This document shows positions 39,012-47,991 of a stretch of 64,000 nt of DNA, piece by piece. Each line of letters opens with the position of its first letter. The first letter of the stretch is position 1. The notes under the pieces were generated by a model that saw only the letters and a program-made list of their open reading frames with translations, was not told where the DNA came from and searched no databases. Both the position numbers and the translations under genes were made by a program. Source of the stretch: Chroococcidiopsis thermalis PCC 7203. Its GTDB lineage: Bacteria > Cyanobacteriota > Cyanobacteriia > Cyanobacteriales > Chroococcidiopsidaceae. The DNA is taken from NCBI RefSeq assembly GCF_000317125.1, contig NC_019695.1, positions 856,336 through 920,335 of the forward strand, written 5' to 3'.

Positions 39012-39788
39012 ATGCGTTTTCAACTGGGACGAACGATTTTTAAAATCATTGTTTTGTCATGTTTAGCATCTGTAACGACTCAATGTGCAGATCGAGCAAC
39101 GTCAGTACAGAAGCAATTTCCCGGAGTGTGTGCAAAAGATCTTGGCGTGGGCAATAATAGCTCTGTTTGGATGGTAAGTTGCGGTAAAGCAAACGAATCG
39201 GGGGATTTTTACTTATTTACCTGGAACGGTTCTAAGTGGGATATGATTCCAGGTTTTGGTAGCGACATAGCAGTCGCACCAAATGGTACTCCTTGGATAA
39301 CCAACTCAGGCGGACAAATCTACAAAGGCAACGGTAACAATGGATGGGAACAAGTTGCAGGTTGTGCGAGAGATATTGCAGTAGGAAATAACTCTGTTTG
39401 GGTATTAGGTTGCAAGCAATCTGGAGCTAAGGATTTTGAAATTCTTTCATGGCAAGGTTCCCAATGGAATCGAGTTGAAGGCGCTGCTGCACGCATAGCA
39501 GTCGAACCGAATGGTACTCCTTGGATTGTCAATTCCAGCGGGCAGATTTACAAACGTAGTGGCGACAGTTGGCAACAAGTTTCCGGTTGTGCAAAGGAGA
39601 TTGGAGTAGGAGAAAATGGCTCAGCTTGGATACTAGGTTGCAAGTCAGCTGGTGCTGGTGGTTTTGAAATACTTTCACGCCAAGGTTCTAAGTGGACGAC
39701 ACTCCCTGGTGCTGCTACTGGCATAGCAGTCGAACCGAATGGTACTCCTTGGGTAATCAGCATTGAGGGAAAAGTTTTTCGTTTATAA
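39012..39788 (+). CDS. Secreted tectonin-repeat (beta-propeller) protein
   Basis: A 258-residue exported protein with a hydrophobic signal (about 10-25) ending near TTQCAD, a possible lipobox Cys25. It then holds six alternating copies of a roughly 35-residue tectonin-like repeat in two flavours: C(A)xxIxVGxxxSVWxLGC and IAVxPNGTPWIxNSxGQIY. Tectonin/TECPR repeats form six-bladed propellers, and animal relatives bind sugars on bacterial surfaces. It is followed by a secreted beta-helix protein and the polysaccharide locus, so a lectin-like role on the cell's own glycans is a fair inference. Confidence 0.85.
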   Translation: MRFQLGRTIFKIIVLSCLASVTTQCADRATSVQKQFPGVCAKDLGVGNNSSVWMVSCGKANESGDFYLFTWNGSKWDMIPGFGSDIAVAPNGTPWITNSGGQIYKGNGNNGWEQVAGCARDIAVGNNSVWVLGCKQSGAKDFEILSWQGSQWNRVEGAAARIAVEPNGTPWIVNSSGQIYKRSGDSWQQVSGCAKEIGVGENGSAWILGCKSAGAGGFEILSRQGSKWTTLPGAATGIAVEPNGTPWVISIEGKVFRL

Positions 39789-39941
39789 TCCCTCACTCTT
39801 TACCCGTACTTGTATTTGCACCACCTGGTTAAAACAATCAAAAATTTATCCAGCACTCAAGTATTCCGTGAATACGATGGCACTAACTTTCAGCTATTTC
39901 AACATAAATGTACTCCGAGCTATGGCTTTACGGGCGATCGC

Positions 39942-41888
39942 ATGAATAAGTTGAGAATTTTATTGTTTGCCACTGGTATTCTTATCAGCTTCAGTATATC
40001 TGCCTCAGATCGCTCTGATAATCCGCATGGATATTTACTCAGTAGTTCGCCACTTGATGCTGCGAATGTTGCTCGCGAGTATTTCGTCGCCTCAAAAGGC
40101 TCAGATAATAATCCTGGTACGTTGGAGCGCCCATTTCAAACAGTGCAAAAGTGTGCTAATGTCGCTCAGCCTGGTGACTCCTGCTTATTAAGAGCTGGAA
40201 TTTATCGCGAAACAATTCGCCCCGCAAATTCAGGGACATCATCGACTACACCGATAACATTTGCAGCGTACAACAAAGAGGACGTAACGATCTCCGGTGC
40301 GAACCCGGTTGAGGGATGGCAGGTGTTTCGCGGTTCTATTTTCCGTGCGAATGCGTCTTTACCCACAAATAGATATAACGATACGGGCTTTTTTGCCAAT
40401 CAAGTATTTGTCAATGGCGAGATGATGCCAGAAGCGCGGTGGCCCAACACGGGAAGAGATCCGTTGCGTCCGAAACTGGCGGGTGGTGGTGTCAGAAGCC
40501 AGGGTGGTAATGCGGCGATCGTAGAAAACGCTGAAATTCCCAATTTAGCAGAGGGTTGGGCTGGTGCTACGGTATGGACGAATGATTGGTATGTCACTCG
40601 CACCGGGACGATAACGGGTGGTACTGCGGGAAAGCTGACAGCACAAATGACTGCCCCTTGGGATCGAGGTGGATATTGGTTCTATCTAGTTGGCAAGTTG
40701 GGGTTGCTCGATAGTGAAGGCGAATGGTTTTATGATGGTAGCGATCGCGCCCTCTATCTTTGGACTCTTGGTGGTACGAGTCCTAACTCAGTAGAGGTGA
40801 AGCAGCGCAACTTTGCTTTCGATCTGGGCGATCGCTCTTATATCGTACTGCGTAATTTGAAGCTTTTTGCCAGTACAGTGACCACCAGCAATGCGAGTCA
40901 AGGTGTCGTGATTGATGGCATCCGTGCTAAGTACGTATCGCACCACATGACCCTACCACCATTACCGAAGTCCGAGCAAGCACCTAATTCTGATGATGGT
41001 TTAATCGTTGCATCTCACGCACACGACACTGGTATACAGTTACGGGGTAGCAAGCATACGCTGAAAAACTCAGTTGTGGAATGGAGTTCTGGCAATGGCG
41101 TATTGTTAGAAGGTACTGGACATAGGGTGACGAATAATATTATTGCTAACAGCAATTATATGGCATCTTACGCCGCCCCAGTCCGCATCAACGGTACTGG
41201 TCACCGGATTACTTACAATACAATCGAAGCAGCTGGACGCGATGCCATCAGTTTTGATTGGCATACCGCAGGTTTCGATGGTAACAAAATCGATATTGCT
41301 TACAACGATATTTCTCGCTTTGGCATGTTGAGTACCGACTTAGGGGCAATCTATATCTGTTGCTATGTCAATCTTGCAGGCGGAGCTATTCACCACAATT
41401 GGATTCGAGATACTCAAGCATTCAGTCCGTTTTGGGGCACGCGAGGCATCTATTTAGATATTGAAAGCTACAACAGTACGATTCATCACAATGTTGTATG
41501 GAATATTACAGGGGGCAAGGATAGCTTTTATCTAGTCGCAGGTAGTCCACGCGGATACAATCGGATTTTTAACAATACGTTTCTCGGTTCAATATATACA
41601 GATAAAACTGTTGAAGCGCGCAACAATATTTTGCGGAGTTCGACGAGTATAACTGCCAGCCAGCAGTCTCACAATTTATTTCAGTCAACCGATCCAAAGT
41701 TCACCAAAGCTACTACAACAGATTCAAAATCTATCCCAGATTTTACCTTACAATCTGGTTCGCCCGCGATCAATGCAGGCATGGCAATTACTGGGGTGAC
41801 GGACGGGTTTGTGGGTAGCGCCCCCGATATCGGGGCATACGAACGGGGCGCTAAGATTTGGAAAGCTGGATCTAGACTGAAACGGTGA
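39942..41888 (+). CDS. Secreted right-handed beta-helix (pectate-lyase-like) protein
   Basis: A 648-residue protein from the ATG at 39942 (MNKLRILLFATG), which gives a proper signal peptide; the frame stays open upstream to 39810 but that part is not signal-like. EYFVASKGSDNNPGTLERPF (about 46-65) is the typical opening of DUF1565/beta-helix proteins. Repeated NxI/NxV turns, such as GHRVTNNIIANSN and STIHHNVVWNITGG, mark the parallel beta-helix (about 300-560). The C-terminus has the usual SPAINAG and PDIGAYERG end. It may bind or cleave polysaccharide. It lies at the edge of the polysaccharide locus. Confidence 0.87.
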   Translation: MNKLRILLFATGILISFSISASDRSDNPHGYLLSSSPLDAANVAREYFVASKGSDNNPGTLERPFQTVQKCANVAQPGDSCLLRAGIYRETIRPANSGTSSTTPITFAAYNKEDVTISGANPVEGWQVFRGSIFRANASLPTNRYNDTGFFANQVFVNGEMMPEARWPNTGRDPLRPKLAGGGVRSQGGNAAIVENAEIPNLAEGWAGATVWTNDWYVTRTGTITGGTAGKLTAQMTAPWDRGGYWFYLVGKLGLLDSEGEWFYDGSDRALYLWTLGGTSPNSVEVKQRNFAFDLGDRSYIVLRNLKLFASTVTTSNASQGVVIDGIRAKYVSHHMTLPPLPKSEQAPNSDDGLIVASHAHDTGIQLRGSKHTLKNSVVEWSSGNGVLLEGTGHRVTNNIIANSNYMASYAAPVRINGTGHRITYNTIEAAGRDAISFDWHTAGFDGNKIDIAYNDISRFGMLSTDLGAIYICCYVNLAGGAIHHNWIRDTQAFSPFWGTRGIYLDIESYNSTIHHNVVWNITGGKDSFYLVAGSPRGYNRIFNNTFLGSIYTDKTVEARNNILRSSTSITASQQSHNLFQSTDPKFTKATTTDSKSIPDFTLQSGSPAINAGMAITGVTDGFVGSAPDIGAYERGAKIWKAGSRLKR

Positions 41889-41941
41889 TGTCAGAAACTT
41901 TGGCGACTTGAGTTGATTTTAATACGAACGTGTAGTAACCG

Positions 41942-43324
41942 TTACTGTTTTAACGCCTTTTTTCTGTTTTCATGCCATCGAATACCGATGAAAAGAGCAA
42001 TAGTAAGCATAAAACCTGGTTCCTCCATTTGAGTTAGAAAAAAACCGTAAACTGCTACAGTAAGTACGAGAAACCTACTGAAATCATCTAAGCAAAGATT
42101 GCGCCATACAATGAAGCCAAGATACAAATAAGTTCCTAGCCCAAACCAACCTAAATCTCCCCAAATTCCTGCCCAACTGAACAAAGGAACATACAAGGTT
42201 GTTGTCAAAGCAATCCAATTCCCATTGATAAACTTCCAGATGTCGTCATATAGAGGAGGATTGGAAGCTCCTAGCGGGCTTAATAAATGCCAATACTCTC
42301 GAATTGACCATCCTCCTAATCTGCCAAGTGTATGCCCTGGTCCAAGCCCAAATAACCAATTTAAGGGCGATCGCCAATGGGCGAGTACCATATGAATTCC
42401 TTGCATTTTGACGGCAAGTCCGCCAGTCTCAGAATTCTCATATATGTCGGATCTAGAAAACCAATATTTGTAAACCTCAAAAGCTTCTAGATTATATGCA
42501 GCCCAGATAAAAGCGGCGATCGCGAGAACGATACAGGTTGCATACATTAAAAACTTTTTAACATTTCGAGTTTGGCTTAAACCTAACAACATCCAAGCTA
42601 ATGCTGAAGTTAAAATTACCTGTTTTGTATCTGCAATCAATATCTGATGAACTGCACCAATTAAGCTAAGTATTCGTAGCCAGAGGGGAGCTGTTTTAAA
42701 AAAAAGCAAGAAATATAAAGCAGCACTTACGGAAACGGCAGTGGAGACATAACCGCCTGCTCCTGTTGCAAAGAAAACTCCTTGAACGCCATCCGTTTCA
42801 TCCATTCCATTTGCTGCAAATAGTAAGCCAGCACTTAATAAAGGTTTCTGAATTTCAGCTAACAAAAAGTTAATCAAAGCTGAAATTAACGTCCAATTTC
42901 TAATTTTTTTAATGCTGGCGGATGATAGGGGAATACAAACTATTGCTAGTAGGAATAGATATGGCTCAGCCAGAATTAAAAAGTTAAAAACTACATTGAT
43001 AAAACCTGCGTTGTTGACAAGCGCGCTGACAAGCATAGCTCCCAGCAGAACCAGGATAGCAGATGAAAGCAAACTGGCGATCGCAATTTGTTTACGATCT
43101 TTACTGCGGTTAGTGACTAGCACCACTGCAAGCGCAAACCCAACTGTCAAAAAATGAAAAAAATTGAGAAATGAAGGAGCGCGAGTTATCGTACAAAAAA
43201 TTCGAGAATAAAAAGCAGTAGCAAAGGCAAAAAATATCAGAGTTGAACTCTTAATAATATACTTCTTTTTTGCTATGGTTCTAGTGCCGATCGCTAAATC
43301 CATTTTTTGAGGTAAGGGTTGCAT
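41942..43324 (-). CDS. O-antigen polymerase/ligase-like membrane protein
   Basis: A 460-residue protein with about ten to twelve hydrophobic spans and a large hydrophilic loop at about 290-370, the layout of Wzy polymerases and WaaL/O-antigen ligases. The loop holds GGLAVKMQGIHMVLAHWRSP and LFGLGPGHTLGRLGG, which fits the RxxxW-GxG-type pattern of the Wzy_C family. It would polymerise or attach glycan at the periplasmic face. It is the most downstream gene of the long minus-strand polysaccharide block and convergent with the beta-helix gene. Confidence 0.85.
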   Translation of the reverse strand: MQPLPQKMDLAIGTRTIAKKKYIIKSSTLIFFAFATAFYSRIFCTITRAPSFLNFFHFLTVGFALAVVLVTNRSKDRKQIAIASLLSSAILVLLGAMLVSALVNNAGFINVVFNFLILAEPYLFLLAIVCIPLSSASIKKIRNWTLISALINFLLAEIQKPLLSAGLLFAANGMDETDGVQGVFFATGAGGYVSTAVSVSAALYFLLFFKTAPLWLRILSLIGAVHQILIADTKQVILTSALAWMLLGLSQTRNVKKFLMYATCIVLAIAAFIWAAYNLEAFEVYKYWFSRSDIYENSETGGLAVKMQGIHMVLAHWRSPLNWLFGLGPGHTLGRLGGWSIREYWHLLSPLGASNPPLYDDIWKFINGNWIALTTTLYVPLFSWAGIWGDLGWFGLGTYLYLGFIVWRNLCLDDFSRFLVLTVAVYGFFLTQMEEPGFMLTIALFIGIRWHENRKKALKQ

Positions 43325-43443
43325 CTACTCATTTCCCTCCGCTAAATGTTAGGAGTTAAGTATTCGGACATAATTAAAGAGCAAATTTATTTTGTTTCTA
43401 CCTTCTGCCTTTTTTTTACGATAAATATCTACGTTCACCTATC

Positions 43444-44670
43444 TTATTGGTTAAACTTTTTAACTTTCGATGTAGATTGATTTTGGTTATCGGTACTGAT
43501 TTTATCAAAACTAGTTTGCACTCGTTGCAAAATACCAACACGTAATGGACTCTTTCTAGCGATCGCAGCATAAAATTTCAGATAACGAGCGGCTACATCT
43601 GATTTAGAAAAACGCAAGTCTTTTGCAGTTTGACTGAGAGGTTTTTCTAAAGCATTAATCATTGCTTGAGAAAGATTTTTTACTGGATCTCCTTGCAAGT
43701 CAAAGTAAGTACAGTTAGAAGAGCCAATCTCTCTAAATATTGGAATGTCAGAGCAAACTATTTTACAAGAAAAATGCATAGCTTCTGCTAGAGGCAAACA
43801 AAAACCTTCTTGCGACGAAGGGGCAATAAACATTTCACAATTTTGATACAGCCAACATAATTCATTATCTTCGATAGAATCAAGCAGTAATACCAGTTCT
43901 TGAAGGGAGAGTCGATTAATTAACTGCTGAATTTTTTCAGTTTCAGGTCCATTGTTGCCCACAATGACTAGTTTAGTCGTATTTTTTAAATACTTGTTTT
44001 TAATTAACAACCAAAAAGCTTGAATTGCTAGATTGATATTTTTATTGCTTCGATGTTGCGCAATACTTAATAGAAAAGAATCGCGATCGCTAATTGGTAA
44101 GTGAATTGACGAATTAGATTTTAAGCCTTCCAAACTCACGTAGTTATAAATAACAGTTACTAGTTTACGTAGATGAAGATTTGGAAAATATAATTTCAGG
44201 CTGCTTGCAGTAGATTTAGACACGCAAACTAGACCGTCGCTATTTGTTATACATTGCTTCAGAAATATGCGGTTGAAAATTGCATTTGGATATCCAAAAA
44301 CTTCAGGTTTTTCATAAGGATATAAATCGTGAATCGTAGAAATCACAGGAGATGAGAACAGCTCTCTTACAAAGGGGAAAGGAAATGACATATAAACTAA
44401 GTCAGGCAAGAGACGGTTAGCCAATTTTGGCAAACCAAATAAAAACCACATATTTCTTGCCAACGCACTATTCTCAATATCTATTTCGATCAAATTAATT
44501 TTTTTGGAGTTAAAAAATGTTTTAAAATAATGCTTTTGCCATGCTCCTACTATCAAAGTTACTTTAGTGACCTCTTTTGTATCAGCTAAGCATTGAGCTA
44601 AATTTGCGGCGTGTCTGCAAACACCAGTAGGTTTGGAAGGTCTGTGTAAAGCAGCAATGAGAATATGCAT
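43444..44670 (-). CDS. Glycosyltransferase family 4 protein
   Basis: A 408-residue GT-B enzyme that transfers a sugar from a nucleotide donor. The N-terminal acceptor half has GVCRHAANLAQCLAD (16-30). The donor half has VIVGNNGPE and the E-x7-E motif EGFCLPLAE near 287-295. Base composition is notably AT-rich compared with the genes around 55-60 kb, and the protein is rich in Asn, Lys and Ser, hinting at a separate origin. The donor and linkage are unknown. It is in line with the other glycosyltransferase genes. Confidence 0.9.
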   Translation of the reverse strand: MHILIAALHRPSKPTGVCRHAANLAQCLADTKEVTKVTLIVGAWQKHYFKTFFNSKKINLIEIDIENSALARNMWFLFGLPKLANRLLPDLVYMSFPFPFVRELFSSPVISTIHDLYPYEKPEVFGYPNAIFNRIFLKQCITNSDGLVCVSKSTASSLKLYFPNLHLRKLVTVIYNYVSLEGLKSNSSIHLPISDRDSFLLSIAQHRSNKNINLAIQAFWLLIKNKYLKNTTKLVIVGNNGPETEKIQQLINRLSLQELVLLLDSIEDNELCWLYQNCEMFIAPSSQEGFCLPLAEAMHFSCKIVCSDIPIFREIGSSNCTYFDLQGDPVKNLSQAMINALEKPLSQTAKDLRFSKSDVAARYLKFYAAIARKSPLRVGILQRVQTSFDKISTDNQNQSTSKVKKFNQ

Positions 44671-44740
44671 ATCGAGATGCTCCCTTAAATATGTATTGCC
44701 ATGTATCAGACGTGACTCTAAGAGACAAGGATTTTAGGAG

Positions 44741-45991
44741 CTATTTAGTCATTCTGGCTCCTGGCTTCTGACGCTTGACTTCTGCATAAAGCTTGTTCAA
44801 ATCTTCGCCGACAGCGTTCCAGCTATAGTTTTGACTGACTCGGTTCCGTGCAGCAAGACCCATACTAATTCTCAGTTCTGGATCTTTAACTAAGTGAATC
44901 ATACTTGCTGCGAGGTCGCGTACAGCTTGATATGGTTCGAGAGCTGGAACCTTAAAACCAGTCTCATTTGTAACTTGAATTGCTGGACCTCCTAAATCCA
45001 AACAGAGAACGGGACGACCTGCTGCCATTGCTTCCATACATACCCATCCTCCAGAATCATGCAAACTGGGATGAACTAATACGTGGCAATCTCTTAAGAG
45101 GTCTAAAGCTTTTTCACGCGGTAATTTACCCCAGAATTTTACTTTGCGATCGATACCCAAATCTCGTGCTAGAATTTGCAGGCGATCGCATTCCGGTCCT
45201 TCTCCAACAATCCAGTACTCTGTATTGGGTAAATTTGCTTGAGCGAAGGCACGCAGTCCCAGATGAAAGCCTTTCCAGTGTAAAAGCCTACCGATACTGA
45301 TAAACCTTACTGGTGTCTCGTCAGGTATTTCATATTGAGTCAGAAGCGCCATATCTTCTTCAGGTAATCCGAATCCTGGCAAGATTTGTACCTGCTTTGC
45401 GCCTATTTTATACAGCCGCTCGGCTGTATCTTTAGTTGTTGCTCGAACTACAGTACTCTTTTTGGTAGTCAGATGTACGAAGGGATCTATCTCTCCCAAC
45501 TTGCGAATTAAGCTGCGGGTAATTTCGTAAATTTTGGCTTTCCAACTAAAATCTTCCCAGAAGGTATTTGGCGCAGACTCTCCACCTCCTACTGGTCCCC
45601 AGATGAAGGGAGATGGTAGCAAAGATAGAAAGCAAGGATTGCAATACTTCATAAAAGTCACATGGTGCGTCAGGTCAAAGCCAATTTTCTGATGCAGGCG
45701 ACGAGCCACAAAATATGCTTGAATTTGCCATAAGTAATAATGCAGTTGCATTCCGCCAGAGTGTCCCCATCGGCGGCTATCGTACCAAAAGGGGAGAGTG
45801 AAATAAATAAAGTGAAGGTTGGGGACAGGGTTGCGTGCTAGTTCTGCCTCAATCTCATTCTGGCTTTCATCAGGTCGAGTGAGTACCCAAACTTCGTGAT
45901 ATTTGGCAGCCTCGCGAACAATATTCCAACCGATACCAGGCTCGGAACCCATACCTGGTTCGCAGGAGTATGCAGATATTAATATTTTCAT
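44741..45991 (-). CDS. Glycosyltransferase family 4 protein
   Basis: A 416-residue GT-B enzyme. The glycine-rich N-terminal loop is SAYSCEPGMGSEPGIGWN (6-23), a signature of one GT4 subgroup found in polysaccharide loci. IGRLLHWKGFHLGLRAFA (about 234-251) and SGGWVCMEAMAAGRPVL (about 310-326) mark the donor domain. It probably adds one sugar during repeat-unit assembly at the inner membrane. It is separated from the FkbM gene upstream by 39 bases. Confidence 0.92.
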   Translation of the reverse strand: MKILISAYSCEPGMGSEPGIGWNIVREAAKYHEVWVLTRPDESQNEIEAELARNPVPNLHFIYFTLPFWYDSRRWGHSGGMQLHYYLWQIQAYFVARRLHQKIGFDLTHHVTFMKYCNPCFLSLLPSPFIWGPVGGGESAPNTFWEDFSWKAKIYEITRSLIRKLGEIDPFVHLTTKKSTVVRATTKDTAERLYKIGAKQVQILPGFGLPEEDMALLTQYEIPDETPVRFISIGRLLHWKGFHLGLRAFAQANLPNTEYWIVGEGPECDRLQILARDLGIDRKVKFWGKLPREKALDLLRDCHVLVHPSLHDSGGWVCMEAMAAGRPVLCLDLGGPAIQVTNETGFKVPALEPYQAVRDLAASMIHLVKDPELRISMGLAARNRVSQNYSWNAVGEDLNKLYAEVKRQKPGARMTK

Positions 45992-46030
45992 GTTCGGGTG
46001 CGGGAGTAAGGTTATAAAATTTTTTGTTAA

Positions 46031-46789
46031 CTAACTTTGGGAAGGCTGGAAAATAAAGTTGCAGATATAGGTTTTTCCTAGAGAGGATAACCCGGCATAA
46101 TTCTCGATGTTTTGGTGTTTTTTGAGAGAAAAGTTATCTAAACTCTTAAGCTCTCCATCTAGCAAGAAGAAACCTTTGTAACCTAAAGCTAGAATCTTCG
46201 CAAATATCTCAGAAATATCGCAATCTGGATGATGTTTTTGTTCGATTTCAATCAAAAGATTTGGGCGTTGAGTTATCAATAAATTTTTGGCTCCATCAAT
46301 TGTAGCTGCTTCATGCCCTTCTACATCAATTTTGATAAAGCCAACGTTTGTATGACCTTGCTCGTCAAGTGTTTTTAATGGAACTTGATATGTTTTACTA
46401 CCTTGAGGAACAGCTTTTTCTTCTAAGCTTCCAAGTTGGTCATATAAAAATTTATCGACAAGTGGGATTGATAGATTTGCTTGTCCCGAACGATTGGAAA
46501 GAGCGATCGCGTAGACGCTCACATTGGAACGACCCGATTTATGAATAAATTCTGCTAGTTCTGGATTGGGTTCGTAAGCAAAGACATGGCGCGAAAGCCG
46601 AGCTAGAAAATAAGTATAAATTCCTTTGTTTGCCCCAATGTCAATACTATTTTTCTGGCGATCGACCAGCGATTTAAGTATTTTTAACTCAGGCTCACCT
46701 TTACGGTAATGCATCGCAGCCATTAAGTGAATAACAGCCGAAGGGGGTAATGTTCTTCTAACTAAATCTTTTGTAGACATTGCAATCAT
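46031..46789 (-). CDS. FkbM family methyltransferase
   Basis: A 252-residue SAM-dependent methyltransferase. The SAM loop is IDIGANKGIYTYFLAR (49-64), the acidic strand end is AYEPNP (71-76) and the catalytic-site IKIDVEGHE lies near 152-160. FkbM-type enzymes O-methylate sugars or polyketides; here a methylated sugar in the glycan is the natural reading. ATG at 46780 (residue 4) is an alternative start. Only 4 bases separate it from the upstream glycosyltransferase gene, so they are co-transcribed. Confidence 0.92.
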   Translation of the reverse strand: MIAMSTKDLVRRTLPPSAVIHLMAAMHYRKGEPELKILKSLVDRQKNSIDIGANKGIYTYFLARLSRHVFAYEPNPELAEFIHKSGRSNVSVYAIALSNRSGQANLSIPLVDKFLYDQLGSLEEKAVPQGSKTYQVPLKTLDEQGHTNVGFIKIDVEGHEAATIDGAKNLLITQRPNLLIEIEQKHHPDCDISEIFAKILALGYKGFFLLDGELKSLDNFSLKKHQNIENYAGLSSLGKTYICNFIFQPSQS

Positions 46790-46793
46790 TTTA

Positions 46794-47963
46794 CTACTTC
46801 CTCCCCGTTGTAATTTTTAAGTAATTACTAGAAACAATTCGATCGCTGGACGCTCTGGTACTTAGTAATTCTTCATAAACTTTAGCTACTTGCTCTGCTG
46901 TTCTCTCCCAAGTAAATGACTTAACTCTATGCAAACTTTTGTTTACAAGGTCTTGGTAGTACGTTGGATCTTTTTGCAAACAAATTACTGCGTCTGCAAT
47001 TTCCATTGGATTGTTTGGGTTAACTAAAATCCCAGCATCACCAACAACTTCAGGCATAGCAGAGGCATTAGAAGTAATGACAGGAGTACCGCAAGCCATT
47101 GCTTCTAAAATAGTGATTCCAAATCCTTCGTGTAATGAAGGAGCAATTAGAACATTAGCAGCATTATATAACTGTATTAAGGTCGATTTATCTGGTTTTC
47201 CAAAATATTTAATCCATTTAGTTAAGTTATGACTTTGGATAAACTCTTTTTGCTCGGTGTTAAAATCCGACCCTACTTTCCAAAATTGTATTGGCAAACC
47301 TTTTTGAACTAAAAATGCTACTGCTTGTAAAATATTAGAAATATTTTTACGGGGATGATTTACGCCAACATTTAAAAGACAAAATGTTTCCTTGTCAATT
47401 CCCTGTCGAGCGCGAAATGACTCAACTTCTACTTTAGATAGAGGTCTAAATATGGCTTCAACAGCGTTAGGAATAACACTAATACGCGCTGGCTCAATAT
47501 TTAATATTTGAGTTGTATCTTTAGCGGTTGCACTAGAAACAGCAATGATGCGATCGGCATATTTCATGCCTTTAACTGCATAAATCCAAGCATTTCTACT
47601 AACTAGTGGTAATTGTACCGAACCTTTAAGATTATCGCGGTAGAAAAAGTTAATCAGGTCGTGACAAGTAACGATCGCAGGTTGACCAGTCTGTTTTAAC
47701 CAATAGACGAGATGAGCATCACAAGGTTCGATAATATGAAAAATATCGGCTGTTTGTTGTTTAACTCTACGAGGATAGCGCCAGAAACGTTCGTAATATT
47801 TCTGCACTCTCAGCAACCAGGAAGAATTATTGCGATCGAAAGAACGCGGTGCTAATTCAATAATTTCCCAATCGGGACGGACAGCTTTGAGTCCTGAAAT
47901 TAAACCGTTGGTATGGACATCAATGCTAAATTCAGCCATTGTTCGTGCGATCGCGACGCGCAT
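46794..47963 (-). CDS. Glycosyltransferase family 4 protein
   Basis: A 389-residue GT-B enzyme of the mannosyl/rhamnosyl type. The donor half holds NVGVNHPRKNISNILQAV, GKPDKSTLIQLYNAANVLIA and EGFGITILEAMACGTPV near 276-292, with the E-x7-E pattern and the following ASAMPEVVGDAG. ATCACTAATAC-type AT-rich codon use is like its neighbours at 43-44 kb. It sits 4 bases upstream of the FkbM gene. The sugar donor is not readable from the sequence. Confidence 0.93.
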   Translation of the reverse strand: MRVAIARTMAEFSIDVHTNGLISGLKAVRPDWEIIELAPRSFDRNNSSWLLRVQKYYERFWRYPRRVKQQTADIFHIIEPCDAHLVYWLKQTGQPAIVTCHDLINFFYRDNLKGSVQLPLVSRNAWIYAVKGMKYADRIIAVSSATAKDTTQILNIEPARISVIPNAVEAIFRPLSKVEVESFRARQGIDKETFCLLNVGVNHPRKNISNILQAVAFLVQKGLPIQFWKVGSDFNTEQKEFIQSHNLTKWIKYFGKPDKSTLIQLYNAANVLIAPSLHEGFGITILEAMACGTPVITSNASAMPEVVGDAGILVNPNNPMEIADAVICLQKDPTYYQDLVNKSLHRVKSFTWERTAEQVAKVYEELLSTRASSDRIVSSNYLKITTGRK

Positions 47964-47991
47964 TTTTAAACCCCTTATCAGTTATCAGTTA

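Noticed and set aside
39810-39941. N-terminal extension of the beta-helix protein
   Set aside because: The extra 44 residues lack signal-peptide character, while the ATG at 39942 gives a proper one.
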